A stretch of 64,000 nt of DNA from CAVYWD01 sp963772225. Lineage in GTDB: Bacteria > Myxococcota > Myxococcia > Myxococcales > UBA5297. The position numbers were made by a program, and so were the translations under genes. A model generated the notes under the pieces. The model saw only the letters and a program-made list of their open reading frames with translations, was not told the DNA's origin and searched no databases. Shown here piece after piece: positions 9,369 through 19,282 of this stretch; positions within the stretch are counted from its first letter, which is position 1; each line of letters opens with the position of its first letter. The stretch is from contig CAVYWD010000003.1 in NCBI GenBank assembly GCA_963772225.1, positions 620,001-684,000 of the forward strand. The letters are read 5' to 3'.

Positions 9369-9626
9369 GGAAAGCCTCCGGGGTGGCAGCTGGGCCCAGT
9401 TGCCCTGGCCACTGCACTGGAATTCTGCAAGGTCGATGCCCAGCGAAGGCCGCGGCCAGAGCGCAACGTCGGGTCGCGGGGTTGATGGCTCCCAGCGAGT
9501 CTCACCGCTTCGAAATTGGCAGGTGGGTGAGGGATTGAGGCGGGTCGGCGAGCGGTCGGCGGGGTGGAGGCGCCCCAGGGAGGTAGGCGCCGCCGCAGGG
9601 ATTGACTAGAACCTTGAGGCGACGCC

Positions 9627-11173
9627 ATGCGCGCCCTCGAGCTCGAGCACGTCTGCAAGACCTTCGGAGCCCAGGCGGCGCTGGACGACGTCTCACTGAG
9701 TGTCGATCGCGGTGAAATCCTAGCGGTGGTCGGCGAGAACGGCGCCGGCAAATCCACGCTCATGAACGTGGCCTACGGGCTCTACCGCCCGGACGCAGGG
9801 AGGGTCCGCGCCTTCGAGAGCCCGCGCCCCATCGGCTCGCCGGCGGACGCCATCGCCCTCGGGGTGGGAATGGTGCACCAGCACTTCATGCTCGTGCCGG
9901 CGCTCACCGTGGCGGAGAACGTGGTGCTCGGGCGCGAGCCTACGCGCCGCGGCCTTTTCGACCGGAAGGCGGCGGCGGCCGGCGTGCGCGAGGTTGCCCG
10001 GCGCTACGGCTTCGAGCTCGACCCAGACGCGCGCGTCGAGACGAGATCTCCGTCGGGATGCAGCAGCGCGTGGAGATCGCCAAGGCCCTCTACCGCGGCG
10101 CCGAGCTGCTCATCCTGGACGAGCCGACCGCGAACCTGACGCCCCAGGAGGCCGAGGAGCTCTTGCGCGCAGTGCGAAGCCTGTCGGAGGCGGGGAAGAC
10201 CGTCGTCTTCATCTCGCACAAGCTGCGCGAGGTGCTCGCGGTGGCCCACCGCGTGGCGGTGATGCGGCGGGGCCGGCTGGTCGCGTGCGCGCCGGCCCGC
10301 GAGACCAGCGCGGGCGAGCTCTCGGCGCTGATGGTCGGTCGCGAGGTCGAGGCGATGGCGCGCCGCAGGGGCCCTTGCCCGCCGGGAGAGGTTCGGCTCC
10401 GCGCGAGAAAGCTCTGCGCCCAAAGCGACCGCGGACGCCGGGCGCTCTCGGGCGTGAGCTTCGAGCTGCGCGCCGGCGAAATCCTCGCGGTGGCGGGCGT
10501 GGACGGCAACGGCCAGGCGGAGCTCGCCGAGGTGCTCACCGGCTTGAGGCCGGTCGACGGCGGGTCGCTGGAGATCAGCGGGCGCCCGCTGGCAGGCGCC
10601 AGCCCCTCGGCCTTCCGAGCCGCCGGCGTCGCGCACGTCCCGGCGGACCGGCAGCGGCGCGGGCTCTGCCTATCGATGAGCGTCGAGGAGAACCTTGCGC
10701 TGGGTCTTCACGCCTCGCCGCCCTTCGCGCGCCGGGGGCTCATCGACCGCGCGGGCCGGCGGAGCGTCGCCGAGCGCTTGTGCGCGGAGTACGACGTGCG
10801 GCCCGCCGACCCTTCGCTCGCGGCGCGGTCGCTCTCGGGTGGCAACCAGCAGAAGGTGATCCTGGCGCGCGAGCTCGCCTCCGGGGCCAAGATGCTGGTT
10901 GCTGTGCAGCCGACGCGGGGGCTCGACGTGGGGGCCATCGCGGCGGTGCACGAGCGGCTGCGGCGCGCCCGAGACGAGGGGTGCGCGGTGCTGCTCGTCT
11001 CGCTCGACCTGGACGAGGTCCTGGCGCTGGCCGACCGCATCCTGGTCCTCTTCGGCGGGCGGGTCATGGGCGTCCTGCCCGGCGAGGGCGCCGACGAGCG
11101 GCTCCTGGGGCGGATGATGCTGGGCCAGGCTCGATTGGATCCGGCGGACCCGGCGGAGGCGGCGCATGGCTGA
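9627..11173 (+). CDS. Nucleoside-type ABC importer, double ATPase subunit (one frameshift)
   Basis: Two fused ABC cassettes, about 515 residues. First half: Walker A GENGAGKST, Q-loop region VGMVHQHFMLVPALTV, signature LSVGMQQR-like, Walker B LLILDEPTA. Second half: degenerate Walker A (VAGVDGNGQAE), signature LSGGNQQK and QPTRGLDVGA. This is the layout of the ribose/nucleoside importers with BMP-family binding proteins (B. subtilis NupO type). The frame shifts at about 10041-10046, just before the signature motif; a single missing base restores a perfect family match, so a sequencing error is likely. It overlaps the first permease by eight bases. Confidence 0.85.
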
Positions 11174-12314
11174 AGCTCCCGTCGCGGCGCCGCCCCTCGG
11201 AGGCGAAGGCAATCGCGGCCGCCTGCGCGAGCGGCTGTTCGCCCCGCGCACCCATTTCCTGCTCGTGCCGCTCCTCTCGGTGGCGGCGGCGCTGGCGGTC
11301 TGCTTCATCGCCATCGCCCTCACCGGCAAGGACCCGGTGGAAGGCTACCGCCAGATGCTCGTGGGCGGCCTGGGCTCGCTGCGCGCGCTGGGCGATTCGG
11401 GCTTGAAGGCCTCGGTGCTCACACTGACCGGGCTCTCGGTGGCGCTGGGGCTCGCGGTGGGGGTGTTCAACATCGGAGCGGAGGGGCAGCTGGTGGCCGG
11501 GGCCATCGCGGCCGCATGGCTGGGGTACGCGGTGGAGCCGGGATCGGCGCTCCTGCACCTGCCGCTGGCGCTCGGCGGGGCGGCGCTCGCGGGGGCTTCG
11601 TGGGCGCTCATCCCCGCGTGGCTCAAGGTGAGGCGCGGCGTCCACGAGGTTATCTCCACCATCATGCTCAACTGGATAGCCATCCACCTGGTGGAGAGCT
11701 GGCTCGTGCCCGGGCCGCTCGCGGCGCGCTCGGCGGACAGCCAGCTCTCGCTGCCGGGGACCGCGCAGATCCAGCCGACCGCCGAGCTGCCGCGCCTCTT
11801 CGCGCCCGAGCTCGGCTCGGAGGTGGCCCTGGCGCTCGGGGCGGCGGTCCTCGCGGGGTGGCTTCTCTCGCGCACGACCTGGGGCTTCGAGGTGCGGGCG
11901 CTGGGGAGCTCGCGGGAGGCGGCGCGCTCTGCGGGCATCGACGTCGCCCGGCGGACCTACGACGCCATGGCGCTCTCCGGCGCGTGCGCGGGCCTGGCGG
12001 GCGCGGTGCTGGTCCTGGGCGTCCACAAGCAGTACCCGTCGGTGTTCCACGGCGGCTACGGCTTCGACGGCATCGCGGTGAGCCTCATCGGCGGCAATCA
12101 CCCTCTGGGCGCACTGGCCGCCGCGGCGTTCTTCGGGGCGCTGCGCGCAGGGGGGACGCGGCTGCAGCTCTTGCAAATCCACCGCAGCTTCCCTGAGCTC
12201 ATCCAGGGCCTTTCGCTCTTCTTCATCGCGGGGCAGGCCGTGACCCGGCACGTCCTCGCCAAGCTCGCGCGGCCGGCGCAACGGCGCGCAAGGGAGGGCG
12301 AGGCACGTGCTTAG
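11166..12314 (+). CDS. Nucleoside-type ABC importer, permease 1
   Basis: 382 residues with about nine hydrophobic segments, of the BPD_transp_2 permease family. The conserved GVFNIGAEGQLVAGAIAAAW block sits near residue 100, and a coupling-helix region near VRALGSSREAARSAGIDVAR. It starts within the ATPase gene and overlaps the second permease by eight bases, so the three subunits are translationally coupled. It forms the membrane channel of the importer. A matching BMP lipoprotein lies far downstream at 47765-48949. Confidence 0.9.
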   Translation: MAEAPVAAPPLGGEGNRGRLRERLFAPRTHFLLVPLLSVAAALAVCFIAIALTGKDPVEGYRQMLVGGLGSLRALGDSGLKASVLTLTGLSVALGLAVGVFNIGAEGQLVAGAIAAAWLGYAVEPGSALLHLPLALGGAALAGASWALIPAWLKVRRGVHEVISTIMLNWIAIHLVESWLVPGPLAARSADSQLSLPGTAQIQPTAELPRLFAPELGSEVALALGAAVLAGWLLSRTTWGFEVRALGSSREAARSAGIDVARRTYDAMALSGACAGLAGAVLVLGVHKQYPSVFHGGYGFDGIAVSLIGGNHPLGALAAAAFFGALRAGGTRLQLLQIHRSFPELIQGLSLFFIAGQAVTRHVLAKLARPAQRRAREGEARA

Positions 12315-13239
12315 ACTCCTCGAGGCCCTGGTGAGCTCGACGCTCGACTTCGCGCCCTCGGTCGTCCTGGCGGCGCTGGGCGGCGTCATCTCGGAGCGCG
12401 CGGGCGTGGTGAACCTGGGGCTCGAGGGGATGATGCGGCTGGGCGCCTTCTTCGCGGCGGCGGCGGCGCTCGCCACCGGCAGTCCGTGGCTTGGGCTCGC
12501 GGCGGGGATGCTCGCGGCGGCGGCGGCGGCGCTGGTCCATGGGTACCTGGCCATCCGGTGGCGCAGCGACCAGGTCGTCAGCGGCGTCGCGCTCAACGTG
12601 GTGGCGCTGGCGGGGGTGACGTTCCTGGTGGAGTCGCTCTACGGGCGCACGGACACCGAGCCGACGGCGACCCTCGGCAAGCTCTCTGTCGGAGCGCTCG
12701 CGGGCGTGCCGTTCGCTCGGGCGCTCGCCGGCCACTCGTGGCTCTGCTACTTCGCCCTGCTGGCGCCGCTGTTGATGCATGGCCTGCTCTACCGGACGGC
12801 GCTGGGGTTGCGGATCCTGGCGGTGGGCGAGAAGCCGGAGGCGGCGGCGAGCCTGGGGGTCCAGGTGGCGCGGGTCCGCTATGGGTGCGTGGTCGCGAGC
12901 GGGCTCTTCGCGGGCCTGGGCGGCGCCTCGCTCTCGGTGTCGACGCTCGACCAGTTCAACAACCACATGCCGGCAGGGCAGGGGTTCGTGGCTCTCGCGG
13001 CGGTGGTCTTCGGCAAGTGGACGCCGCTGGGGGCCTTCGGGGCGGCGCTCTTCTTCGCCGCGGCGAACGCCCTGCGCATCGGGCTCGCGTCGTCCTGGCC
13101 CCAGGCGATGAGCGCGGTGCCGTCCGGGGTGATGCTGGCCCTGCCGTACTTCCTGACCCTGCTGCTCCTCGCCGGGTTCGTGGGGAGAGCGCGGCCGCCG
13201 GCGGCCGACGGCGTGCCCTACGACCCGGAGGTGCGGTGA
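12307..13239 (+). CDS. Nucleoside-type ABC importer, permease 2
   Basis: 310 residues beginning from GTG at 12307. About eight to nine hydrophobic segments with the family block ERAGVVNLGLEGMMRLGAF near residue 30, and GLRILAVGEKPEAAASLGV at the predicted ATPase-contact loop. It is the second BPD_transp_2 subunit of the operon and ends it. The predicted function is nucleoside uptake across the inner membrane, inferred from subunit architecture; closely related systems import other solutes. Confidence 0.9.
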   Translation: MLRLLEALVSSTLDFAPSVVLAALGGVISERAGVVNLGLEGMMRLGAFFAAAAALATGSPWLGLAAGMLAAAAAALVHGYLAIRWRSDQVVSGVALNVVALAGVTFLVESLYGRTDTEPTATLGKLSVGALAGVPFARALAGHSWLCYFALLAPLLMHGLLYRTALGLRILAVGEKPEAAASLGVQVARVRYGCVVASGLFAGLGGASLSVSTLDQFNNHMPAGQGFVALAAVVFGKWTPLGAFGAALFFAAANALRIGLASSWPQAMSAVPSGVMLALPYFLTLLLLAGFVGRARPPAADGVPYDPEVR

Positions 13240-13325
13240 GCTCGACCTAGGGTTCCAGCGTCGCGAGGGGGCCAGGCGACGCCGCGAGATTTCGGGAGAA
13301 GGTCTCGAAAGAACGACTTCGTTTA

Positions 13326-13396
13326 CTGGGGCACTAGGATTCGAACCTAGATATGGGGATTCAAAGTCCCCAGTCCTGCCTTTAGACGATGCCCCA
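13326..13396 (-). tRNA. tRNA-Gln (anticodon TTG)
   Basis: On the minus strand a full cloverleaf folds: acceptor TGGGGCA with TGCCCCA, D-stem GTCT with GGAC, anticodon stem GGGGA with TCCCC around loop CTTTGAA (TTG at positions 34-36), and T-stem CTAGG with CCTAG around TTCGAAT. U1-A72 and discriminator G are the usual identity elements of bacterial tRNA-Gln. CCA is not encoded. It stands alone, downstream of the importer operon on the opposite strand. Confidence 0.95.
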
Positions 13397-14332
13397 AGAA
13401 GCGGGGTTTCCGACCGCTTCCGGTCTCGTGGCGCCGCCGGCGCCTCGCGACCGGGCCTCTTTTAGCATGGCGGGCGCGTTCGCGCGCGCCTCTCGTCGAG
13501 TTGGAGACCTTCCCCAGCCGGGGCCGTCGTCGGGGGCTCGCCCTTCGCTTGACTGGAGGGCGGAGGTTTGCCGCGGCGCGGGGCGCCGGCACGACCGCGG
13601 CCAGGAGCGGCTCCGCCGGACGCCCTGCCGCGCGGGCGCGGGGGGCGCCCGCCGAGTGGCGGTGGTGCAACGGCGCAAACCTCTGGCTCTTGTCCCGCCG
13701 ATTCCTCCGGGTGCGGCCCGCAGGGACTGCTCGAGGAGGCGCCGGCCGCGGCGTGGGCGGCCACGAGGTCGGCGGTCTCGTGCCTTCGAGGTGAAAGCGG
13801 GCAGCGCAGCGAAAGACCTCGGCTCTGTCGAGCAGCGCGATCTCGACCTTCGAATGCAGGGCTTCGCCCTCGCGCCTCGAGAGCAATCTCAATCAACCCT
13901 CGCGTTGAATGGTCGATCTCCTCAGCGACTCGAGGCGAGGCTCGCGCTCTTTCCGGGCGAGCCACTCCCAGAGGACGCTCGAGAATCCAGGCTTCACGAG
14001 CCAACGATGGATCCCGTCCGCGAGCGTCGGTCTCGCTCGCGCGCATCTTCAAAGAGAGCGAAGAAAGAATTGCCAGGCCGCCCGTGAAAGTCGGCTCGCG
14101 CCTGCGAGTGAGCGGGCGCACCCCTCTGGGGCCGCCCTGCGGGCTCGGCCGTGCGGAAACGGGACCTGCCGGTGAAATCTCGGGGGCTACATCTTCGCTC
14201 GCAATGAATAGCGGGGGTCTCTCTGGCAGAGTCGACCTGAGATTGCCCTGCCGGGTCTCGCCCGCGCAGGGCTGAAGTTCATCGACGGCGCACACGGCGA
14301 CGTACTCGCCGGGAAAGGGCTTGGGCCCTTCT
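13397..14332. other. Unassigned 0.9-kb stretch
   Basis: Several overlapping open frames cross this region on both strands, but none shows family motifs, a clear ribosome site or a sensible N-terminus. The sequence is rich in CTCGA-type words and has more A and T than the flanks between about 13900 and 14200. I see no RNA gene or transposon end. It may hold a decayed gene. Confidence 0.4.
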
Positions 14333-14803
14333 GTGAATCGATTCCTCGCCTTGGCCGCCGCGGGGCTTGTCGCCGCGTGCGGAAACTCGTACCAGAGCGC
14401 GTCGCTCAAGGTCCGCTATCAGCCGCCTCGCGGCGTCACTTTGGTGGAAGAACTGCCGGGGCCGCCCGCCGTGGCGCGCTTCAGCTCCGGCCTGGAGATC
14501 CGCTCGGTCGCCGAGGCGCTGCCGGCCGTCGACGACGGAAGGCTCGAGGCGCTCTATTCCGGCGTCGCCCGCGCCGCGGGGCTCTCTGGGCGCGGCGCCA
14601 TCCTCTCGGCGCGGTCCGGCCGAATCCCCGCCGGCCCCGTCGTCCGCTTCGCGGTGCAGGAAGAGGGGTCGCGCTCGCTCGTCTACTTCTTGGCCGGGAA
14701 CGGGCGATATCTGGTGGTGAGCCTCACGCCGCCAAAAGCCCGCGCGGCCGCCCTCGAGACCGACTTCGAGCGCTCGCTCGCGAGCCTTCGGCTTCAGGAG
14801 TAG
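14333..14803 (+). CDS. Small lipoprotein of unknown function
   Basis: From GTG at 14333 (a TTG four codons earlier is the alternative) the product has 156 residues. The N-terminus VNRFLALAAAGLVAACGNSY carries a clear lipobox (LVAAC), so it should be lipid-anchored. The mature part has alternating strands and one helix, no Cys beyond the anchor, and ends FERSLASLRLQE. It has the look of small fatty-acid or sensor-type lipoproteins, but no family is recognised. It precedes the MFS gene by about 40 bases on the same strand and could be co-transcribed. Confidence 0.65.
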   Translation: MNRFLALAAAGLVAACGNSYQSASLKVRYQPPRGVTLVEELPGPPAVARFSSGLEIRSVAEALPAVDDGRLEALYSGVARAAGLSGRGAILSARSGRIPAGPVVRFAVQEEGSRSLVYFLAGNGRYLVVSLTPPKARAAALETDFERSLASLRLQE

Positions 14804-14844
14804 GCGGGCTGCTGCGGAGCGCTTCGGGTAGACTTTGCGGCTCG

Positions 14845-16146
14845 ATGCCCCCAGCGCTCACTCGCCCGACCCGCCCCGCCGTCTTCGCCGTCACCATCCT
14901 CCCGTACGCTGCGGCGGTGGGCTACGTGACCATCGCCGCGCCGTTCTGGCTCGCGCGACAGGGCGTGTCGCTCGCGGTCATCGGCGGCGTCTCCGGCACC
15001 ATCATGTTGCCGCTGGCCATCCGGGTCTTCTGGACGCCGGTCGTGGACCTGGGGCGGCGGCGCGCCTGGTTCGTGGGCATGACGCTGCTCACCGCGGCCG
15101 CCATCGCCGCGCTCTCGCTCATTCCGGACCTCGGCCACCACCTCGGCGCGTTCGTCGCGCTGGGCACGCTCTGCCAGTTCGCCGCCGCCACGTCCGCCGC
15201 CGCGGCCGACGGCCTGATGGCGGCCACTACCCGGGTCGAGGACCAGGGCCGCGCGAGCGGCTATCGCATGACCGGCAACGTGGGCGGGACCGGCGTCATC
15301 GGCGCGCTGGCGCTCTGGGTCTCCGGGCGGGCGTCGGTGCCCATGGCCGGCCTCGCGGTCGCCGCCGTCGTCCTATTGAGCCTCCTCGCCGCCCTGGCCA
15401 TCGACGAGCCCGCCGCTTTGCCGCGGGCCGGCGGTGTCGGCTGGGCGCGCGAGGCCGGGCACCGCCTCCGGGCAATCGCCCGCGACCTCCTGGGAACGCT
15501 CGTCTCGCGCGAAGGGTGGACCGGCCTCGTCATCTGCGCGGTGCCGGTGGGCGCCGGGGCGTTGACGAACCTCTTCTCGGCCATGGCGGTCGACTACCGC
15601 GCCTCCGAGGACGTGGTGGCCTCGGTAAACGGCCTCATGGGCGGCCTGGTCGGGGCCGCGGGGGCTTTCTTGGGCGGCCTCCTCGCCGACCGGATGAATC
15701 GGCGGCTCGCCTACGCGCTTTCCGGCGCGCTCATCGCGGGCTCGGCGGTGGCCATGATGCTCGGGCCCTTCACCGAGCGGACCTATGTGTGGGGCACGCT
15801 CGTGTACAACTTCACGACCGGGATTTCGTACTCGGCGCTGGCCGCCTTCGTCCTGGAGATGGTGGGCAACAGCCCGGCGGCGGCGACGAAGTACTCGGCG
15901 TTCATCTCGGTCTCGAACTTGGCCAGCAGCTACGTCACGGCGCTCGACGGCTGGGCGTCGGAGTTTCGCGGTTGGGCCTCGAGGGGCGCGCTCGCGGCCG
16001 ACGCGGCGCTCACGGTTCTGGGCATCGGCGTGCTGCTCGCCATGGTCGCGGTGACGCGGCGGATGGGGCGGGCTGGGGCGGGGCAGGCTCTTGCCAGCGG
16101 CCCCGGCGTCGAGCTCGGCGAGTCGGAGACAAGCCGGGGAGCGTGA
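14845..16146 (+). CDS. Major facilitator superfamily transporter
   Basis: 433 residues from ATG at 14845 with about twelve hydrophobic segments. The motif-A-like loop between the two halves reads GGLLADRMNRRLAYALSGA. The layout resembles AmpG-like and other muropeptide or siderophore permeases, but the substrate cannot be told from sequence. The C-terminal tail ends at the very edge of an IS630-family element. Bases 15066-16101 are repeated without visible change at 24335-25370, where the copy lacks the first 74 codons. Confidence 0.85.
   Translation: MPPALTRPTRPAVFAVTILPYAAAVGYVTIAAPFWLARQGVSLAVIGGVSGTIMLPLAIRVFWTPVVDLGRRRAWFVGMTLLTAAAIAALSLIPDLGHHLGAFVALGTLCQFAAATSAAAADGLMAATTRVEDQGRASGYRMTGNVGGTGVIGALALWVSGRASVPMAGLAVAAVVLLSLLAALAIDEPAALPRAGGVGWAREAGHRLRAIARDLLGTLVSREGWTGLVICAVPVGAGALTNLFSAMAVDYRASEDVVASVNGLMGGLVGAAGAFLGGLLADRMNRRLAYALSGALIAGSAVAMMLGPFTERTYVWGTLVYNFTTGISYSALAAFVLEMVGNSPAAATKYSAFISVSNLASSYVTALDGWASEFRGWASRGALAADAALTVLGIGVLLAMVAVTRRMGRAGAGQALASGPGVELGESETSRGA
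15066..16101 (+). repeat. 1,036-bp direct repeat, copy 1 (inside MFS gene)
   Basis: Every line I compared with 24335-25370 is identical, and the translations in all frames of both copies agree. The repeat starts and ends abruptly inside coding sequence, with no inverted repeats at its edges. This copy is the parental one because it sits in a complete gene. Confidence 0.95.
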
Positions 16147-17275
16147 CTACCAGCGCTCTCGAAGCTTCTGGCTGGTTACCTTAGAGACATGTTCGCGCCA
16201 GCCAAGCCGCTCTTTATCGACGACAGCCAGCGAAAGCGGCTGACCTTCCTCGCCAGCGCTGGGAAGACGCCGCAGGTGATTGCGATGCGCGCCCGAATCA
16301 TCCTTCTCGCTGCCGAGGGAAGACCGAATAACGCGATTGCGGGCTCGCTGGGGATCAGCCGGCCGACGGTGTTGCTGTGGAGAACGCGGTTCACGCGTTT
16401 TGGGGTTCCGGGGCTGATGAAGGAAGCGAAGCGGTCGGGGCGTCCCCGCACGCTCACGCCCGAGCGCGTGAAGGAGGTCGTCGAGGCGACAATCAATACC
16501 AAGCCGGTTGCTGCCACTCAGTGGTCGGTTCGGACCTTCGCGAAGGCGCACGGGCTCAAGCGCGACGCAGTCCACCGCATCTGGAAGCAGCATCGTCTTC
16601 AACCGCACCGCATCGAGACTTTCAAGTTCTCCAACGACAAGCACTTCGTCGAGAAACTGCGCGACATCGTCGGGCTGTACATGAATCCGCCCGATCACGC
16701 TCTCGTGCTCTGCTACGACGAGAAGACCCAGATTCAAGCGCTCGACCGAACTCAGCCCGGCCTCCCGTTGAAGAAGGGCCGATGCGGCACGATGACACAC
16801 GACTACAAGCGCCACGGGACGACCACCCTCTTCGCGGCTCTCAACGTGCTCGACGGCAAAGTCATCGGCGAATGCATGCCGCGTCATCGCAGTGAGGACT
16901 TCGTCCGCTTTCTCAATCAGGTCGACCGCGAAACGTCGCAGGACTTCGACCTGCATGTGGTCCTCGACAACCTCAGCGCGCACAAGAGCCCGAAGGTCAA
17001 GCGATGGCTCAAGAGGCATCCGCGCTTCCACTTTCACTTCACCCCCACGAGCAGCTCATGGTTGAACCTGGTCGAGCGTTGGTTCGGCGAGATCACGCGC
17101 AAGCGGATTCGCAGAGGCGTTTTCCGAAGCGTCGAGATGCTCATCGCAGCCATCAACGAGTACCTGGCCAATAACAACGCTACCCCGAAGCCCTTCACAT
17201 GGACCAAGGATGCTGACACCATCCTCGCCAAGATCGAGCGTCGTAAAGCGTCTGTTCGGACACCACACTAGTAGT
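16146..17275 (+). mobile_element. IS630-family insertion sequence
   Basis: A single transposase gene fills the element. Short imperfect terminal inverted repeats can be proposed: ACTACCAGCG at 16146 and, inverted, ACTACTAGTG ending at 17275 (8 of 10 match). The left end abuts the stop codon of the MFS gene. The usual TA target duplication is not resolved with certainty. The gene is intact, so the copy may be recent. Confidence 0.65.
16189..17271 (+). CDS. IS630-family transposase
   Basis: 360 residues. N-terminal helix-turn-helix pair (NNAIAGSLGISRPTVLLWRT near residue 50), a winged-helix linker, then a DDE core. First Asp is in LCYDEKTQIQAL (about 180), second in HVVLDNLSAHKSPKV (about 265), and Glu in SSSWLNLVERWFGEITRKRI (about 295), with the IS630/Tc1-like spacing. 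It catalyses cut-and-paste movement of the element. It is complete, with no frameshift. Confidence 0.95.
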   Translation: MFAPAKPLFIDDSQRKRLTFLASAGKTPQVIAMRARIILLAAEGRPNNAIAGSLGISRPTVLLWRTRFTRFGVPGLMKEAKRSGRPRTLTPERVKEVVEATINTKPVAATQWSVRTFAKAHGLKRDAVHRIWKQHRLQPHRIETFKFSNDKHFVEKLRDIVGLYMNPPDHALVLCYDEKTQIQALDRTQPGLPLKKGRCGTMTHDYKRHGTTTLFAALNVLDGKVIGECMPRHRSEDFVRFLNQVDRETSQDFDLHVVLDNLSAHKSPKVKRWLKRHPRFHFHFTPTSSSWLNLVERWFGEITRKRIRRGVFRSVEMLIAAINEYLANNNATPKPFTWTKDADTILAKIERRKASVRTPH

Positions 17276-17369
17276 ACAGGAAGGGCAGCCCGAGGGAAGT
17301 CGTGCACCTCGGACCTGCGCCAAGAATCGCAGCCCGTCGAGCCCCGGCATCTACGGGAAGGTACCGCGA

Positions 17370-18839
17370 ATGCGTCGTGCATCCATCGGAGCTGGCGGCC
17401 TGGCCCTGGTCCTCGTCACGTTCGGTCACGCCGGCTGTCTCCTTTCCCGCTTGGACGGCCTCCAATGGCAAGGGCCGGCGGACGCGGGACCGGGCGACGC
17501 GGGAGTGGCCGACTCGGGAGTGGCCGACTCGGGAGTGGCCGACGCGGGAGTGGCCGACGCGGGAGTGGCCGACGCGGGAGTGGCCGACGCGGGAGTGGCC
17601 GACGCGGGATCGGCGGACGCGGGATCGGCGGACGCGGGAGTGGCGGACGCGGGAGTGGCGGACGCGGGATCGGCGGACGCGGGATCGGCGGACGCGGGAT
17701 CGGCGGACGCGGGATCGGCGGACGCGGGAGTGGCCGACGCGGGACCTGTTTGCCCTCCCCACGCGCTCCCCGACACCTGTGACCTCGCTTACCTGTCCGA
17801 CGGCGAGAACTGCTGCGTCGCGGGGCGCAGTTGCCAGGGAGGCACTTGTCACGACGGCCGATGCGACCCGGTGAAGATTGCAGACACTGCGGGTGAAGGT
17901 GGGCCGTGTCCTGACCTTTGTGTCAACCCCGCGCTCCGAGGCATCGCGGTCGACAGCCAATACGTGCTTTGGACGGACGGCTTCAACCACCTCCTCAATA
18001 GGTGCGCCAAGGACGGCAAATCTCCGATGACGATCTCCATCCAGATCGAAGCGGTGGGGCTCGTCCTCCGGGGCCCACGAGCCTACTTCCTCGGATGGAA
18101 CGACGACGCCCTGCATGCCGTGTCGCTCGGCGGAGGGGGCGACTCGACAATCGTCGCGCACACGACCTTCGCCGCTGCCCATTCGCTCTGGGGGCGCCTC
18201 GCGATGGACGATACCCGCGCCTGCTGGGCCATGCAGGGTGAGGGGACGCAGCCGTCTCCCCCCGGCGTCTGGTGCGCCATTCTCCCGTCGAGCGGCGTCG
18301 CCACGGCCGTTCCGCTGGCGTTGGGCTCCGTGGCCGGCTCCGACGTGCAGGAAACCGTCGTCTCGCCGTACGGCATGGCCATGGACTCTCAGTACGTGTA
18401 CTGGTCGGATTACGAGAACGGCGAGAGCGGCGTCGTCAAGCGTCGAAGGTTGGACAGCCTGATGGCGAACGTCCTCGCGGAGGTCGTTGCCTCGGGTCAG
18501 TCCTACCCGGCCGATCTCGCGCTGGACGCGGAGCGCGTCTACTGGTTGGGCAGAGATGGTCTCCTTTGGAGGCCAAAGGATCTCTCGGCCGAGTCTTCCA
18601 TTCTGGCGCAGAGCACAGGCGAGATCGAGAACAGGGGTCGTGGGAACCTCGTCGTCGACGACTCGTATGTCTACTGGACGGACTACCGCGCCGGGACGGT
18701 GAACCGAGTGCGCAAGGACCGTCCGCTCGAGACGGAGGTCCTGGCCACGAGCCAGGTTTATCCGTGGGGGATTGCCCAGGACTGCGAGACGGTCTACTGG
18801 GCGACGGACGCGGGGCCGATCATGAAGGTCGCAAAGTAA
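17370..18839 (+). CDS. Lipoprotein with VADAG repeats and YWTD-type propeller
   Basis: 489 residues. The signal MRRASIGAGGLALVLVTF leads to an Ala-Gly-Cys (C23) likely to be lipidated. A low-complexity linker of eighteen five-residue units (G-V/S-A-D-A/S) spans residues 35-124. A short Cys-rich section follows (CPPHALPDTC, NCCVAGRSC), then a beta-propeller with repeated YVLWTD, YVYWSDY, RVYWLG, YVYWTDY and TVYWATD strands. The linker presumably projects the propeller from the cell surface. Ligand unknown. Such Asp-Ala-Gly linkers are frequent in myxobacterial lipoproteins. Confidence 0.8.
   Translation: MRRASIGAGGLALVLVTFGHAGCLLSRLDGLQWQGPADAGPGDAGVADSGVADSGVADAGVADAGVADAGVADAGVADAGSADAGSADAGVADAGVADAGSADAGSADAGSADAGSADAGVADAGPVCPPHALPDTCDLAYLSDGENCCVAGRSCQGGTCHDGRCDPVKIADTAGEGGPCPDLCVNPALRGIAVDSQYVLWTDGFNHLLNRCAKDGKSPMTISIQIEAVGLVLRGPRAYFLGWNDDALHAVSLGGGGDSTIVAHTTFAAAHSLWGRLAMDDTRACWAMQGEGTQPSPPGVWCAILPSSGVATAVPLALGSVAGSDVQETVVSPYGMAMDSQYVYWSDYENGESGVVKRRRLDSLMANVLAEVVASGQSYPADLALDAERVYWLGRDGLLWRPKDLSAESSILAQSTGEIENRGRGNLVVDDSYVYWTDYRAGTVNRVRKDRPLETEVLATSQVYPWGIAQDCETVYWATDAGPIMKVAK
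17472..17741 (+). repeat. 15-bp in-frame minisatellite, 18 units
   Basis: Units of the type GGAGTGGCCGACGCG and GGATCGGCGGACGCG alternate in blocks and encode G-V-A-D-A or G-S-A-D-A. The third-position and second-codon variants are clustered, as expected from slippage or unequal exchange. Copy-number change would lengthen or shorten the linker without shifting frame. There are no spacers, so it is not a CRISPR array. Confidence 0.93.
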
Positions 18840-19282
18840 GCTTGGCGGTCGCGCTGGCAGAGCGTTCTCTCTGGGCCGCTCGGGTGATGCGCGAAGCGCG
18901 ATACAACGACGTCTGGCGCTACCCCTCCGGATGCCTCACACGCGTGGCAGGCTGGTGTTCGAGCGGCGTGGACCGCAACAGATGCTCGAGCCCGTCGCCG
19001 TCGCGCTCATCGACGTGCGCGCGGGCCGCAGCGTCGTCACCTCGGCGAGCCTCGCCGCCGAAGCTCGGGCCTCGAACGACGGGCGCCCAGTGGGCGCACA
19101 GCGGGCGCCCGCAATCGAGCGGGCGGTGCGGCGACCTCGCTCCAGGGAGAGCCTTTGAGCCCACGGCCGTCCTTCGGACGGCATAGGGGCTGCAGTGCCG
19201 GGACGCGCTCAACGTTGCGACACGTCCAGTCCTCGCGCGGCGGCTCGGGCCGACCGCTCGAGACGAGAAGGGGAGAACGGCA
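18840..19282. other. Intergenic, nothing recognised
   Basis: No supported gene or RNA. Short open frames on both strands lack motifs. The last bases (AGAAGGGGAGAACGGCA) supply the ribosome site for the large lipoprotein gene at 19283. Confidence 0.5.

Noticed and set aside
13389..14409. Overlapping open frames of 180-315 codons
   Set aside because: No ribosome site, no motif, and competing frames on both strands; coding status cannot be supported.
17472..17741. Regular repeats that could suggest a CRISPR array
   Set aside because: Units are 15 bp, directly adjacent with no spacers and in frame within a lipoprotein gene.
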